From Ruegeria atlantica (GTDB lineage: Bacteria > Pseudomonadota > Alphaproteobacteria > Rhodobacterales > Rhodobacteraceae): 64,000 nt of DNA. The stretch's first letter is position 1, and each line of letters opens with the position of its first letter. The stretch lies in NCBI RefSeq assembly GCF_001458195.1, contig NZ_CYPU01000049.1:1-64000 (forward strand). Direction: 5' to 3'. Positions 41,841 through 50,860 of this stretch are shown in pieces. The notes under the pieces were generated by a model. It had not been told where the DNA came from and did no database searches. It worked only from the letters and a program-made list of their open reading frames with translations. The position numbers and the translations under genes are program-made.

Positions 41841-43364
41841 TTAGGACACATCCATTGGCAGTTCTTTTTGTGCGTACTGTTCGCGCAGCACGTTCTTTTG
41901 GACCTTTCCCATTGTATTGCGCGGCAGGCCCGGGACGATTTCGTAGCGACGCGGATGTTTGAATCGCGACAGCTTGTCTCTGATGGTCACCGCGATCTGT
42001 TCCATGTCAAGTTGCGCGCTAGGCTCGGCAACCAGAGTGGCAATTATAGCTTCTCCAAATTCGGCGTCGGGAATGCCAAAAACTGCCGTTTCCAGGATGC
42101 CGTCGATGTCGTTCAAGACGTCTTCAATTTCTTTGGGGTAGACGTTGTAACCACCAGTGATGATCAGGTCTTTTGACCGACCAACGATCGACAGATAATC
42201 ATCCTCGCTGCATTGACCCAGATCTCCGGTGATGAAGAACCCGTTCTCCCGCAACTCTTCGGCGGTTTTCTCGGGCATCTGCCAATAGCCTTGGAACACA
42301 TTGGGCCCTCGTACTTCGATCATTCCAACCTCGCCCCGGGGCAGCGGTTCTCCAGTTTCAGGATTGGTAACGATCACCTCGGTGCCGGGAAGCGCCAAGC
42401 CGACAGTTCCTGCGCGACGCTCACCGTCATAGGGGTTCGAGGTGTTCATGTTTGTCTCAGTCATTCCATAGCGCTCAAGGATGCGGTGGCCGGTGCGCGT
42501 TTCGAACGCTAGGTGGGTCTCGGCTAGCAATGGGGCCGAACCAGAAATGAACAAACGCATGCTCCCTGTGACCTCTTTGGTGAAACCGTCATCCGCAAGC
42601 AATCTGGTGTAGAAAGTGGGGACACCCATTAGAAGGGTCGAGAGGGGCAACTCTTCCAAGATCATGCCAATGTCGAATTTTTCCATTAGCCGAACTTTGG
42701 CACCTGCGAGCAATGACGTATTCATCGCCACGAAAAGCCCATGTGTGTGAAAGATTGGCAACGCATGAAGCAGGCGATCGGCGCTGGTGATGGCCCACAA
42801 TTCCACAAGAGCTTGGGCATTGGACAGCAGGTTTCGCTGACTTAGCATTGCACCCTTCGAACGGCCCGTAGTGCCTGATGTATATAGCAAAGCCGCAAGG
42901 TCGTCCGGTGCGCGATCCACGGTTTCGAATACGCAGGGTTGTGCGTCAGCCTCTACGCTTAGGCTTGGACTATCGCCGCCGAGGGTCAGTAGCTTTGCGC
43001 CCGATTGGGCTGCCAATTTTTTGATTTCAGCTTCATCGTTGCTGTCGCAAACGATCATCGCCGGTTGAGCATCAGAGATGAAGTAGTCCAACTCCGCCAT
43101 GGTGTAGGCAGTGTTAAGTGGCAGGTAGACAGCACCTGCCTGAACCGAAGCAGCATAGAGCGCAATCGTATCAGCCAGCTTGGGGGCCTGCACGACGATG
43201 CGATCCCCAGGAGAAACTCCGCTGTTCTGCAAAACATGCGCGATCTGTGCGGCGCGCTTCAGAAACGCGTCATAGGAAACCACCTTTCCATCATCGAGTT
43301 GCAGGAATGGAGCCGTGTTGCCCTCGTGGCGGGCAAACAAGCTGTCGTAGAGTGTATTGGTCAC
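41841..43364 (-). CDS. matB: Malonyl-CoA synthetase (MatB)
   Basis: A 507-residue ANL-superfamily acyl-CoA synthetase. The ATP-binding loop is LLYTSGTTGRSKGAM (~residues 157-171), the substrate-pocket motif YGMTETNMNTSNPYDGERR is the form typical of malonate enzymes, and the C-terminal hinge GRSKDLIITGGYNVYP is followed by the catalytic Lys region NTMGKVQKNVLR. It activates malonate with ATP and CoA. It overlaps the decarboxylase gene by 4 bp, so malonate is converted to acetyl-CoA by the two together. Confidence 0.93.
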   Translation of the reverse strand: MTNTLYDSLFARHEGNTAPFLQLDDGKVVSYDAFLKRAAQIAHVLQNSGVSPGDRIVVQAPKLADTIALYAASVQAGAVYLPLNTAYTMAELDYFISDAQPAMIVCDSNDEAEIKKLAAQSGAKLLTLGGDSPSLSVEADAQPCVFETVDRAPDDLAALLYTSGTTGRSKGAMLSQRNLLSNAQALVELWAITSADRLLHALPIFHTHGLFVAMNTSLLAGAKVRLMEKFDIGMILEELPLSTLLMGVPTFYTRLLADDGFTKEVTGSMRLFISGSAPLLAETHLAFETRTGHRILERYGMTETNMNTSNPYDGERRAGTVGLALPGTEVIVTNPETGEPLPRGEVGMIEVRGPNVFQGYWQMPEKTAEELRENGFFITGDLGQCSEDDYLSIVGRSKDLIITGGYNVYPKEIEDVLNDIDGILETAVFGIPDAEFGEAIIATLVAEPSAQLDMEQIAVTIRDKLSRFKHPRRYEIVPGLPRNTMGKVQKNVLREQYAQKELPMDVS

Positions 43365-44659
43365 GCTGTATTTTCCCTTGGTTTGATCGCAAGCGCCGCA
43401 GTTGAAGCCGCACGAACTGAACGCGAGGCTTGGATAGTGGCATGTGTCGCGAATTCTTCGTGGTGACGTTCTGTTTTGTTCAAGTCGTAAAGGTAGTTGA
43501 CCATCGCGCCTCCGGACTGGGCGCGCCCGTTTGGCGTCGGATCTGCGTCGGCGTGCAGTTCATGAAGCTCAGCACCATTGCCCAGATGAAAGCGGGCCAC
43601 GGGATCCAGCGGCATCCCGTCTTCGCGCTTCGCAAGCAACAAATACCGGGCGGCCATCGCGCGCACGTCCTGCGCTGAGGCCGTCGCTGCCAGTACGGCC
43701 TCGGCGGTATGACCGTGCTCTGGATGTTCTGTTTCGCTGGCCAGCCAACGGCTAAGCCCTGGTATAGGCGATAAGGTCACAAAAGTGTCGAGACCTCTAA
43801 GCTCTCGCGAAAGTTCGGTCACAACCTGTTTGATCAACAAGTTCCCAAAACTGATTCCTGCTAAACCCTTTTGGCAGTTTGAAATGGAGTAGAACGCCGC
43901 GACTTTTGCCTGCTCGGCTTCAATCGGTTCTCGAGCTTCAGACAAAAGCGTATCGATCGCGCCCGGGATTTCAGTTGTAAGGGCCACCTCGACAAAAATC
44001 AGCGGCTCATTGGGCATTGAAGGGTGGAAGAACGCAAAACAACGACGGTCAGGTGGGTAGAGCCTGCGCCTCAAGTCGTCCAGATCGTTGATCTGGTGAA
44101 CCGCCTCATAGGCGACGATCTTGTCCAGAACGCGGGCAGGCGTATCCCAGCTGATTTGCTTGAGAACAAGAAAGCCTCGATTGAACCAGCTTCTCAACAA
44201 ATGGACAAAATCAATATCGGTTCGCTTGAGTTCGGCATCAGATTTGAGAAATCGCAGTAGATCAACGCGCATAGCCACAAGTTCTTGCGTCGCACCAGAC
44301 GGCTGGTTCAGCCGACGCAATAACTCTTGCCGCCTGGGTTCTGCAGATTCACTAAGCTTTTGATATAGATCGACACTTCGCTCATTGGCATAGAGGCGCG
44401 CCGTGTCAGCGAGTTTTTCTGCGTCTAACTCAAGCTGGTCATTCAAGTAGACAAAAAAGTCCAGTTTTCCCGCGTCATCCAGGGTCTGGTGGCGGTCAAG
44501 TATGGTGGACGCGAGCGTGAAGCCCGATACCTCACCTTCTGCGGACAAAAGCGCCTCGCAAAGTTCAGCAATGGATCGTTTGTCATCCTTGCCACGCCTT
44601 TTGTCAGGACGGTCCAGCAATTGGTTTAATAGATCGCCCAGAAACCAATTCCGTTGCAT
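43361..44659 (-). CDS. matA: Malonyl-CoA decarboxylase
   Basis: A 432-residue single-chain malonyl-CoA decarboxylase (MLYCD family): an N-terminal helical domain (~residues 1-170) and a GNAT-like catalytic domain (~180-430). Recognisable motifs are FFHPSMPNEPLIFVEVALT, the catalytic Ser/His-type regions NCQKGLAGISFGNLLIKQV and TLSPIPGLSRWLAS, and GAMVNYLYDL near the end. It produces acetyl-CoA and CO2 from malonyl-CoA, with MatB. The regulator gene precedes it by 1 bp. Confidence 0.92.
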   Translation of the reverse strand: MQRNWFLGDLLNQLLDRPDKRRGKDDKRSIAELCEALLSAEGEVSGFTLASTILDRHQTLDDAGKLDFFVYLNDQLELDAEKLADTARLYANERSVDLYQKLSESAEPRRQELLRRLNQPSGATQELVAMRVDLLRFLKSDAELKRTDIDFVHLLRSWFNRGFLVLKQISWDTPARVLDKIVAYEAVHQINDLDDLRRRLYPPDRRCFAFFHPSMPNEPLIFVEVALTTEIPGAIDTLLSEAREPIEAEQAKVAAFYSISNCQKGLAGISFGNLLIKQVVTELSRELRGLDTFVTLSPIPGLSRWLASETEHPEHGHTAEAVLAATASAQDVRAMAARYLLLAKREDGMPLDPVARFHLGNGAELHELHADADPTPNGRAQSGGAMVNYLYDLNKTERHHEEFATHATIQASRSVRAASTAALAIKPRENTA

Positions 44660-44660
44660 T

Positions 44661-45326
44661 TCAGGAATCCATCTGGCTGCTCAGGTACTCACCTGTTCGA
44701 CGGTAGTGATTGATCAAGTGCTTGGTCGCGCTGTCTGCATCATGATCTAATGCAGCGTCCAGAATTTGCTGATGTTCGGCGGCGATATCCCGTTTTTTGT
44801 AGCTCGACCCGCCGGCTGCCAGATAGCGGTAGCGAATGTTCAGGTCGTAGAGCTGCGAACAATATCGCAGTAGCAACGGCAGTTTCGAATTGTCCAACAA
44901 CGCCATGTGAAACGCTTTATGAGCGTCTTCAAAGTCGTGCGCCCCATTTTGGCCGGCCTTTTTCATATGGTGGTGACGCAAAACAAGCCGATCCTCCCAG
45001 GCCGCATCCGCGTTGGCGATGGAGGCACGCAACGCGGTTTCCTCGAGGTTGCAGCGCAACAGAAGAATTTCCTCGAAGTTACTCTTGCTCACGGGCGCAG
45101 CCCTAAATCCGCGCTGGTCAATCCGTTCAACCAACATGTCCGAGGTCAAAAGGCTCAGCGCCTCGCGAACTGGACTTGCGCCAGTGTTCAGAAGGCCGCG
45201 GAGTTGCTCGATCTTTAGTTTTTGTCCGGGCGGCAACTCGCCGGTCAGGATCATTTCGCGCAGCCTTCGATACGCGCCATGAGTGGCTGATGTTTCTCTG
45301 CCCTCGGTATCAAGCATGGCGTCCAT
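44661..45326 (-). CDS. GntR-family regulator (FCD type), MatR-like
   Basis: A 221-residue GntR repressor: N-terminal winged HTH (YRRLREMILTGELPPGQKLK; LRGLLNTGASPVREALSLL, with the PVREAL recognition helix) and a C-terminal FCD domain (residues ~85-215; RCNLEETALRASIA, DNSKLPLLLRYCSQLY, LINHYRRTGEY). It is the probable local regulator of the malonate operon and perhaps of the divergent catabolic operon via the palindromes at 45770-45798. Ligand possibly malonate, malonyl-CoA or an aromatic intermediate. Confidence 0.88.
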   Translation of the reverse strand: MDAMLDTEGRETSATHGAYRRLREMILTGELPPGQKLKIEQLRGLLNTGASPVREALSLLTSDMLVERIDQRGFRAAPVSKSNFEEILLLRCNLEETALRASIANADAAWEDRLVLRHHHMKKAGQNGAHDFEDAHKAFHMALLDNSKLPLLLRYCSQLYDLNIRYRYLAAGGSSYKKRDIAAEHQQILDAALDHDADSATKHLINHYRRTGEYLSSQMDS

Positions 45327-45368
45327 ATCCGACTGTTCCTTTTTGACGGCAAAAACTCATGAGTGCTC

Positions 45369-45755
45369 TTAACTGAGGGCGCTCGTGCCAGTCGATAGGC
45401 CAACTGAAAGGTTCAGCGATCCTTCGTTTATCATCCAGCGCCGAAGTACAAAGCTGCGCGCCCCGCTTTTGTGCATGGGGTCGCCCTCGGCCAACTTCCG
45501 CGCGGCTTCAAGACCGTCAGCGCGATAGATGATCAGGCCAACCCCTTGCATATGCTCACCGGTCTCATCCGACATCGGCCCAGCAAAAGCCAACTTTCCC
45601 GCGCGTTCAAGATCCGCCTGATACGCCAAGTGATCCGGAAGGGATGCTTTTACGTCTTCTGGCGCTTTGGTCGGTGTGCTGAGTGCAACATAAAGCTCCA
45701 GTGCCAGTGCGCCACGGCTTTTCGCTTCTGATTTATAATCTGCCCAAGCAACCAT
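45369..45755 (-). CDS. YciI-like (YCII-related) protein
   Basis: A 128-residue ferredoxin-fold YCII-family protein with the characteristic LPDHLAYQADLERAGKLAFA and SDETGEHMQGVGLIIYRADG and GDPMHKSGARSFVLRRWMIN. Relatives include muconolactone isomerase-like folds and enzymes of aromatic catabolism. It is first in the leftward operon. The C-terminus (SLNLSVGLSTG) is longer than typical. Function not known. Confidence 0.78.
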   Translation of the reverse strand: MVAWADYKSEAKSRGALALELYVALSTPTKAPEDVKASLPDHLAYQADLERAGKLAFAGPMSDETGEHMQGVGLIIYRADGLEAARKLAEGDPMHKSGARSFVLRRWMINEGSLNLSVGLSTGTSALS

Positions 45756-45769
45756 CGCGGATCTCCAAA

Positions 45770-45798
45770 AATATCGATATTATTTGACATATTGCAAA
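45770..45798. promoter_or_regulatory. Divergent operator region between the malonate and TRAP/ring-cleavage operons
   Basis: Two dyads lie side by side. AATATCGATATT (45770-45781) is a perfect 12-bp palindrome. TTTGACATATTGCAAA (45783-45798) is a near-palindrome with arms TTTG and CAAA around ATAT, resembling FCD/GntR operators. They sit between the YciI-like gene start (45755) and the FAH gene start (45831), so a regulator bound here could control both operons. Confidence 0.55.
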
Positions 45799-45830
45799 AT
45801 AGTCGGCAAAAATCAAGCGAACTGACATGG

Positions 45831-46724
45831 ATGGTGAAAATGAAATACCTGGTGGGAGAAACCTCGGAAGGCACTGCGGTCTTTGCTGTGAACGGTGAAA
45901 ACGCAGTGAATTTAACGGCTTTGGACGCTACCGTCGGTTCCGATCTGATGGGTTTAATAGCCAAGCCTGAGCTGGCCGACTCACTGTCTGACAAAATCGC
46001 CGCCGCAGACAGTGTGCCTGTGCCGTCTATCACACCAGCATTGCCGGTGGTCGCGCCCGGCACGATCATTTGCATGGGTTTGAACTACACGGACCACATC
46101 AAGGAAGGGGGCTACGACATCCCCGAATATCCAACGCTGTTCATGCGCGGGAAAAACTCGATAATGGCGGCGGGGCAGCCCATGGTACGGCCTGCCTGTT
46201 CTGAGAAGCTAGACTACGAAGCCGAGCTTATGCTGATCGTTGGAAAAAGAGGTCGGCATATCTCGGAAGAGGACGCACTGGATTATGTCTTTGGCTACAC
46301 CGTGTTCAACGACGGGTCGCTGCGGGACTATCAGCGCAAAACCGTTCAATGGACGCCTGGCAAAAACTTCGATGATACGGGAGCGATCGGTCCTTTCACC
46401 GTAACGCCGGACGAACTGCCCGAAGGGGCGTCCGGTCTGAAGATCGAAAGCCGCGTGGGCGATGAAATCCTGCAAAGCTCGAACACTGCCAACATGATCT
46501 GGGGCGTTCGTCAGGTCATTGCGACGATTTCGGAATACACCACTCTGGAGCCCGGAGACCTGATTGCGTTGGGCACACCACCGGGTGTCGGTCACGCCAA
46601 AAAGCCCAATCCACGTTGGCTGAAGCCGGGTGAAACCGTCGAAGTCGAAATTGAAGGCATCGGAATCTGCGCCAGCCCGATCATCGACGAAAAAGACGCC
46701 AAGTCCAAGGTGGCCGCAGCATGA
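45831..46724 (+). CDS. Fumarylacetoacetate hydrolase-family enzyme
   Basis: About 297 residues from ATG 45831 (MVKMKYLVGE); ATG 45840 is a near alternative. The start at 45792 would begin inside the operator dyad and add a leader with no family resemblance. The FAH fold includes ICMGLNYTDHIKEGGYDIP, the metal Glu pair LDYEAELMLIVGKRG, FGYTVFNDGSLRDYQRKTVQ, and LIALGTPPGVGHAKKP. The family hydrolyses acylpyruvates or decarboxylates oxo-acids. First gene in the rightward operon, 4-bp overlap with the nitroreductase gene. It probably acts on a ring-cleavage product. Confidence 0.9.
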   Translation: MVKMKYLVGETSEGTAVFAVNGENAVNLTALDATVGSDLMGLIAKPELADSLSDKIAAADSVPVPSITPALPVVAPGTIICMGLNYTDHIKEGGYDIPEYPTLFMRGKNSIMAAGQPMVRPACSEKLDYEAELMLIVGKRGRHISEEDALDYVFGYTVFNDGSLRDYQRKTVQWTPGKNFDDTGAIGPFTVTPDELPEGASGLKIESRVGDEILQSSNTANMIWGVRQVIATISEYTTLEPGDLIALGTPPGVGHAKKPNPRWLKPGETVEVEIEGIGICASPIIDEKDAKSKVAAA

Positions 46725-47386
46725 GCGCACCAACCGGAGCAGAGCTGGAGGCACTTCGCGCCAAGGCGCAGCAAGATCACCGCGATCTGCGCGGGCGCAT
46801 TCCACGCTTGTCGGATGACGCGATCGCCTTGATCCTGCGAGAATCCAGATCGCACTACGCGTGGACTGACAAGCCTGTTTCCGACGACCTACTTGAAGAG
46901 ATCTACGACATCACGATCAATGGCGCGACCAGCATGAACACGTTGCCCGCGCGCTTTATTTTCGTGAAAAGCACTGAAGGCAAAGAACGGCTTGCCAAGT
47001 CGCTAAAGCCGAAAAACGTGCCAAAGATGATGGATGCACCCGTCACGGCGATCATTGCCTACGACTTGGACTTTTGGAAGGAGCTGCCGTTTCTTTTCCC
47101 ACACGAAGACCGTCGGCCCTTGTTTGAAAACAAACCCGAATACGTAGCGGACACGGCCTTTCGAAACGGCACTCTGCAGGGCGCTTACTTCATGATTGCG
47201 GCCCGGGCTGTCGGGTTGGACGTCGGTGCCATGTCAGGCTTTTCGAACAAGATTGTCGACGAGGAGTTCTTCGCGGGCACGACGCTCAAGTCCAATTTTC
47301 TTTGTAATTTGGGCTACGCAGACGAGACCGGTTTGTTCCAGAAGCTTCCACGTTTTCCATTCGAAAAGGTTTGCTCGTATGCATGA
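46721..47386 (+). CDS. Nitroreductase-family protein (RutE/HadB-like)
   Basis: A 221-residue FMN-dependent nitroreductase-fold enzyme. ESRSHYAWTDKPVSDDLLEE and GATSMNTLPARFIFVKSTEGKER near the N-terminus, and DTAFRNGTLQGAYFMIAARA and GLDVGAMSGF in the second half, are those of the malonic-semialdehyde-reductase-like (RutE) subgroup. RutE reduces malonic semialdehyde to 3-hydroxypropionate in pyrimidine degradation. Here, next to malonate genes, a related three-carbon or quinone reductase role is plausible. It overlaps the FAH gene by 4 bp. Confidence 0.85.
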   Translation: MSAPTGAELEALRAKAQQDHRDLRGRIPRLSDDAIALILRESRSHYAWTDKPVSDDLLEEIYDITINGATSMNTLPARFIFVKSTEGKERLAKSLKPKNVPKMMDAPVTAIIAYDLDFWKELPFLFPHEDRRPLFENKPEYVADTAFRNGTLQGAYFMIAARAVGLDVGAMSGFSNKIVDEEFFAGTTLKSNFLCNLGYADETGLFQKLPRFPFEKVCSYA

Positions 47387-47398
47387 AGAGGTAACACC

Positions 47399-47860
47399 GT
47401 GGCCATGAAAGTAAAACCTGTCGTGACTTACCGAACGACAGCTCAATGCCCGACACATGCGCGTACCGAGATCCCAATTCGCGACCTTGATGTGGTTGTC
47501 GACGAACCCGTCGAACGCGGCGGAACAAATCTTGGCCCGTCTCCGACCGAAACCGCAATGGCAGCCTTGATCGCCTGTACGAACGTCATCGGGCACAAGA
47601 ATGCACACCGGTTGGGAGTAGATCTTGGCACGGTGACAATCGACGCGAAATGCAGGCTGGATCGGCGCGGTGTCCTGATGGAGGAGGAGATCGATGTTCC
47701 GTTTCCGGAAATCGAGCTCACCGTGAAGTGTGACACGCCCGCCAGTCAGGAGGAGCTGACACGGGTGGGCGAAGAGACAGCCAAGTATTGCGCCATCGCA
47801 AAACTATTTGAAGCGGCAGGCACGGACCTGACCGTCAACTGGGTCAAAACAAACCAATAA
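47399..47860 (+). CDS. OsmC-family protein
   Basis: A 153-residue OsmC-like peroxide-reductase-fold protein. Cys occurs in ALIACTNVIGHKNAHRLG and in ETAKYCAIAKLFEAAG, the positions of the redox pair in OsmC/Ohr enzymes. The start is GTG 47399 or ATG 47405. Between the nitroreductase and the TRAP operon, it may protect against reactive quinones or peroxides generated by ring oxidation. That role is inference. Confidence 0.83.
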   Translation: MAMKVKPVVTYRTTAQCPTHARTEIPIRDLDVVVDEPVERGGTNLGPSPTETAMAALIACTNVIGHKNAHRLGVDLGTVTIDAKCRLDRRGVLMEEEIDVPFPEIELTVKCDTPASQEELTRVGEETAKYCAIAKLFEAAGTDLTVNWVKTNQ

Positions 47861-47893
47861 AGACAAAAGGCCCGACTTTCTGGGAGGAGAGAA

Positions 47894-48967
47894 ATGAAAA
47901 TCTGGACCAAACGCAGCCTTATCGGAGCTGCTCTGGCAAGCGTCATGGCGCTGCCCGCCGCAGCAGAGGAAACTATTTCTGCCGTTGTCATCGATGGTTA
48001 CCCGGACCGGGCATTATGGGTGAAGGAGTTCACCAATTTCTTCATTCCGGAAGTGGACAAGCGACTGGCCGACTCCGGCAACTACAAGATGAACTGGCAG
48101 GAGAACTATGGCGGTTCGATCGTAAAGCCGAAAGGCGTTCTGGAAGGGATTCAGCTTGGCCTTGGCGACATAGGTATCGTGACAACGATCTTCCATTCCT
48201 CTAAGCTGCCTAGCCAGGGTATTTCAGGATCGACACCCTTTGTGGCATCGGATTCTCGTGCGGTGGCCAAGGCGGTGGATGAAATCGCACGCGAATACCC
48301 GGCGATGCAGAACGAGTTTGCCGCACAGAACCAGGTGTATCTGGCCACAGGTGTTGTTTTGGACACTTATCAGATTTTCTGCACGGAACCGGTTGCTTCC
48401 GTTTCGGACCTAGAGGGTCGCAAGATTGCCGGTGCCGGCCTTAACTTGCGGTATCTCGAAGGCATCAAGGATGCGGCAGGTGTGCGCGGTGGGCTGACCG
48501 ATTTCTACAACATGCTTCAGACGGGTCTGGTTGATTGTGGAATGCTGTGGCCCGAAGCGGCGAAGACGTTCAAGATCGCTGAAGTTGCCCCGTATATGCT
48601 CAAGGCCGATCTGGGTGCTGTGAACTCAAAAACCATCACGGTTAATGCAGACTATTGGGCAAGCCTGCCGGACGATGTCAAAGAGGTGTTGACGGCGGTT
48701 GCCATCGATTACCGTGACCATGTCGCCGGCATCGCGATGGACCGCGCCGCTGCTTCGCGGGATGCGTATGTTGAAGCGGGTGGAACAATCGTTGAGGTTT
48801 CGGACGAAGACCGTGCCGCTTGGGCAAACGCCATGCCGAATGTCGCGCAGGAATGGGCCGCGACGCTGAATGACAACGGCGAACAAGGAACGGAAATGCT
48901 GGCCGCCTACCTTGGCAAGCTTCAAGACGCCGGTTTCACCGGAGTGCGTGACTGGACAGCCGAATAG
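47894..48967 (+). CDS. TRAP transporter solute-binding protein (DctP family)
   Basis: A 357-residue periplasmic protein with signal peptide MKIWTKRSLIGAALASVMAL ending PAAA-EETISAV. The DctP fold is seen in YGGSIVKPKGVLEGIQLGLG, FYNMLQTGLVDCGMLWPEAA and NSKTITVNADYWASLPDDV. The carboxylate-binding Arg lies in the LEGRKIAGAGLNLRYLEGI segment. It delivers an organic acid to DctQM below. The ligand is unknown: malonate or an aromatic acid would both fit the operon. GGGAGGAGAG precedes the ATG. Confidence 0.9.
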   Translation: MKIWTKRSLIGAALASVMALPAAAEETISAVVIDGYPDRALWVKEFTNFFIPEVDKRLADSGNYKMNWQENYGGSIVKPKGVLEGIQLGLGDIGIVTTIFHSSKLPSQGISGSTPFVASDSRAVAKAVDEIAREYPAMQNEFAAQNQVYLATGVVLDTYQIFCTEPVASVSDLEGRKIAGAGLNLRYLEGIKDAAGVRGGLTDFYNMLQTGLVDCGMLWPEAAKTFKIAEVAPYMLKADLGAVNSKTITVNADYWASLPDDVKEVLTAVAIDYRDHVAGIAMDRAAASRDAYVEAGGTIVEVSDEDRAAWANAMPNVAQEWAATLNDNGEQGTEMLAAYLGKLQDAGFTGVRDWTAE

Positions 48968-48997
48968 CTGTCCGGCGATCCACGAAAGGGGCCTTTC

Positions 48998-49549
48998 ATG
49001 CTGAAGACCGCAGTTGCTGGCCTGTCGCGGGTCGCCAATTCACTTGCAATCGCCGCCAACGCTTTGGGTACGCTCGTCGTCCTGGCGTTGGTGGTTGTTC
49101 TAAATGTCGACGTTATTGCACGTGGCCTGTTTTCAGCCCCATTGCGTGGCACTTATGAGATGGTGCAATTCTCGGTCGTAATGATCGTTTTTCTGCAGTT
49201 GGCAGACGTGGTCAGAGTTGACCGGCTAACACGCTCGGACGGGTTCCTGAATCTGCTGCACCATCGTCGCCCGGGGCTAACAGCCAATCTGAGGCGCATC
49301 ATCAATGCCATCTCGGCGATCTTCATGGCATTGATTGCCTATGTGACATTTCCTGAATTCCTACACATGTGGCAGACGCAGGACTACTTCGGAGTGCCCG
49401 GTCTTTTCACATTGCCATGGTGGCCGGTCAAACTAGTTATCGCGTGCGGTACTGCGCTTGCCTGCGTGATCTTGCTGCTCAAGGTCGTCACGGCGCAGGA
49501 CCGTCCGCAACTTATTCGCACCCCTGAACATGACGAGGCCGCAGAATGA
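48998..49549 (+). CDS. TRAP transporter small membrane subunit (DctQ)
   Basis: A 183-residue membrane protein with four hydrophobic segments: LAIAANALGTLVVLALVVVL, TYEMVQFSVVMIVFLQLADV, ISAIFMALIAYVTFPEFLHM and WWPVKLVIACGTALACVILL. This is the DctQ pattern. It overlaps the dctM-type gene by 4 bp. Confidence 0.87.
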   Translation: MLKTAVAGLSRVANSLAIAANALGTLVVLALVVVLNVDVIARGLFSAPLRGTYEMVQFSVVMIVFLQLADVVRVDRLTRSDGFLNLLHHRRPGLTANLRRIINAISAIFMALIAYVTFPEFLHMWQTQDYFGVPGLFTLPWWPVKLVIACGTALACVILLLKVVTAQDRPQLIRTPEHDEAAE

Positions 49550-50850
49550 CGCCGATTGAGATTGGCCTGATCTCGGTCGTTGCCATTGTTTTCCTGATTT
49601 ATGCGGGCGTCTACATTCCCATCGCCTTGGGCGTCGTCTCGTTCGTGTCGATCTGGCTGATGCGGGACAACTTCACGCTAGCGCTGAATCTGCTGAAAGT
49701 GGCGGTCGGCGACAGCGCGATGGAATATAGCTTCGCGACTATCCCGCTGTTTACCTTCATGGGGCTCATCGTTTCAAAGGCCGGGTTAGGCAGGGACATC
49801 TACGAAGTCATGACCATGCGGTTTCGCAAGGTCAAAGGCGGCATTGGAATGGCCACGGTCGGAGCCAACGCCGTCTTTGCCGCCGTGACCGGGTCGTCCA
49901 TTGCATCCGCATCGGTGTTCACCAAAGTTTCGGTGCCGCAGATGATGGCGCAGGAGTACAACCCACGCTTTGCTGTTGGCGTGGTGGCCGGGTCCTCGGT
50001 TCTGGGTATGATCATCCCGCCTTCCGCGATGCTGATCATCTATTCCTTTGTCGCCGAACAATCGGTGGGGGACATGTTCCTGGCGGGGATTATTCCGGGG
50101 ATCATGCTGGCGATCGCCTATGTCGGCGCGATCTGGGCCATGGGCCGTTTCACGCCAGTATTCGTGGGCGGCCGTGTCGTCGATGACACCGAATGGATGT
50201 CCGGGCGCGAGATTGCGTCCAAAACGCTACCAACACTGTGCATCATCACTATCGTTCTTGGCGGGATCTACACCGGCTGGCTTACTGCGGTCGAGGCAGG
50301 AGCAGCCGGTGCCTTCGTGGCGTTGATCATCGCTGTCCTACGTAGATCAATGTCCCCAAAAGCGTTCTGGGACGCGTTGCTGGAAACCGGTCATATCACA
50401 GCGGCGATCTTGTTCCTGATCACTGCAGCGTCAATTTATAGCCGCATGCTGGGACTGGCGGGGCTGCCCAACCAGTTGCAGGACCTGCTTGCGGGGAATT
50501 CCGCGTCCTTCTGGTCGATTATGCTCCTGTACGTCCTTTTGATGCTGTTTTTGGGAACACTGCTGGATACGGCTTCGATCATCCTGATCGTTGTCCCGCT
50601 GTTCCTGCCTATGGCCGAAGCGCTGGATATGTCGCTGATCTGGTTTGGTATCATCACCGTGGTCGGCGCCGAAATCGGGCTTTTGACCCCGCCACTAGGC
50701 ATATCTTGCTTCGTCATCAAATCGACAATCAATGACGACCGCATCTCTCTGAAGGACGTGTTTATGGGCGCGCTGCCCTTCGCCTTTGTAATGCTAATCG
50801 TTCTGTTCATTCTGATCGAGTTCCCGATCCTCAGCCTTGCCCTGATTTAA
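49546..50850 (+). CDS. TRAP transporter large membrane subunit (DctM)
   Basis: A 434-residue multi-pass transporter subunit with the usual ~12 membrane segments. The family signatures include VFAAVTGSSIASASVFTKVS, SVLGMIIPPSAMLIIYSFVA and GAEIGLLTPPLGISCFVIKS. It moves the ligand with Na+. It is followed 10 bp later by the dioxygenase gene, preceded by GGAGG. Confidence 0.92.
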   Translation: MTPIEIGLISVVAIVFLIYAGVYIPIALGVVSFVSIWLMRDNFTLALNLLKVAVGDSAMEYSFATIPLFTFMGLIVSKAGLGRDIYEVMTMRFRKVKGGIGMATVGANAVFAAVTGSSIASASVFTKVSVPQMMAQEYNPRFAVGVVAGSSVLGMIIPPSAMLIIYSFVAEQSVGDMFLAGIIPGIMLAIAYVGAIWAMGRFTPVFVGGRVVDDTEWMSGREIASKTLPTLCIITIVLGGIYTGWLTAVEAGAAGAFVALIIAVLRRSMSPKAFWDALLETGHITAAILFLITAASIYSRMLGLAGLPNQLQDLLAGNSASFWSIMLLYVLLMLFLGTLLDTASIILIVVPLFLPMAEALDMSLIWFGIITVVGAEIGLLTPPLGISCFVIKSTINDDRISLKDVFMGALPFAFVMLIVLFILIEFPILSLALI

Positions 50851-50860
50851 GGAGGCCAAG

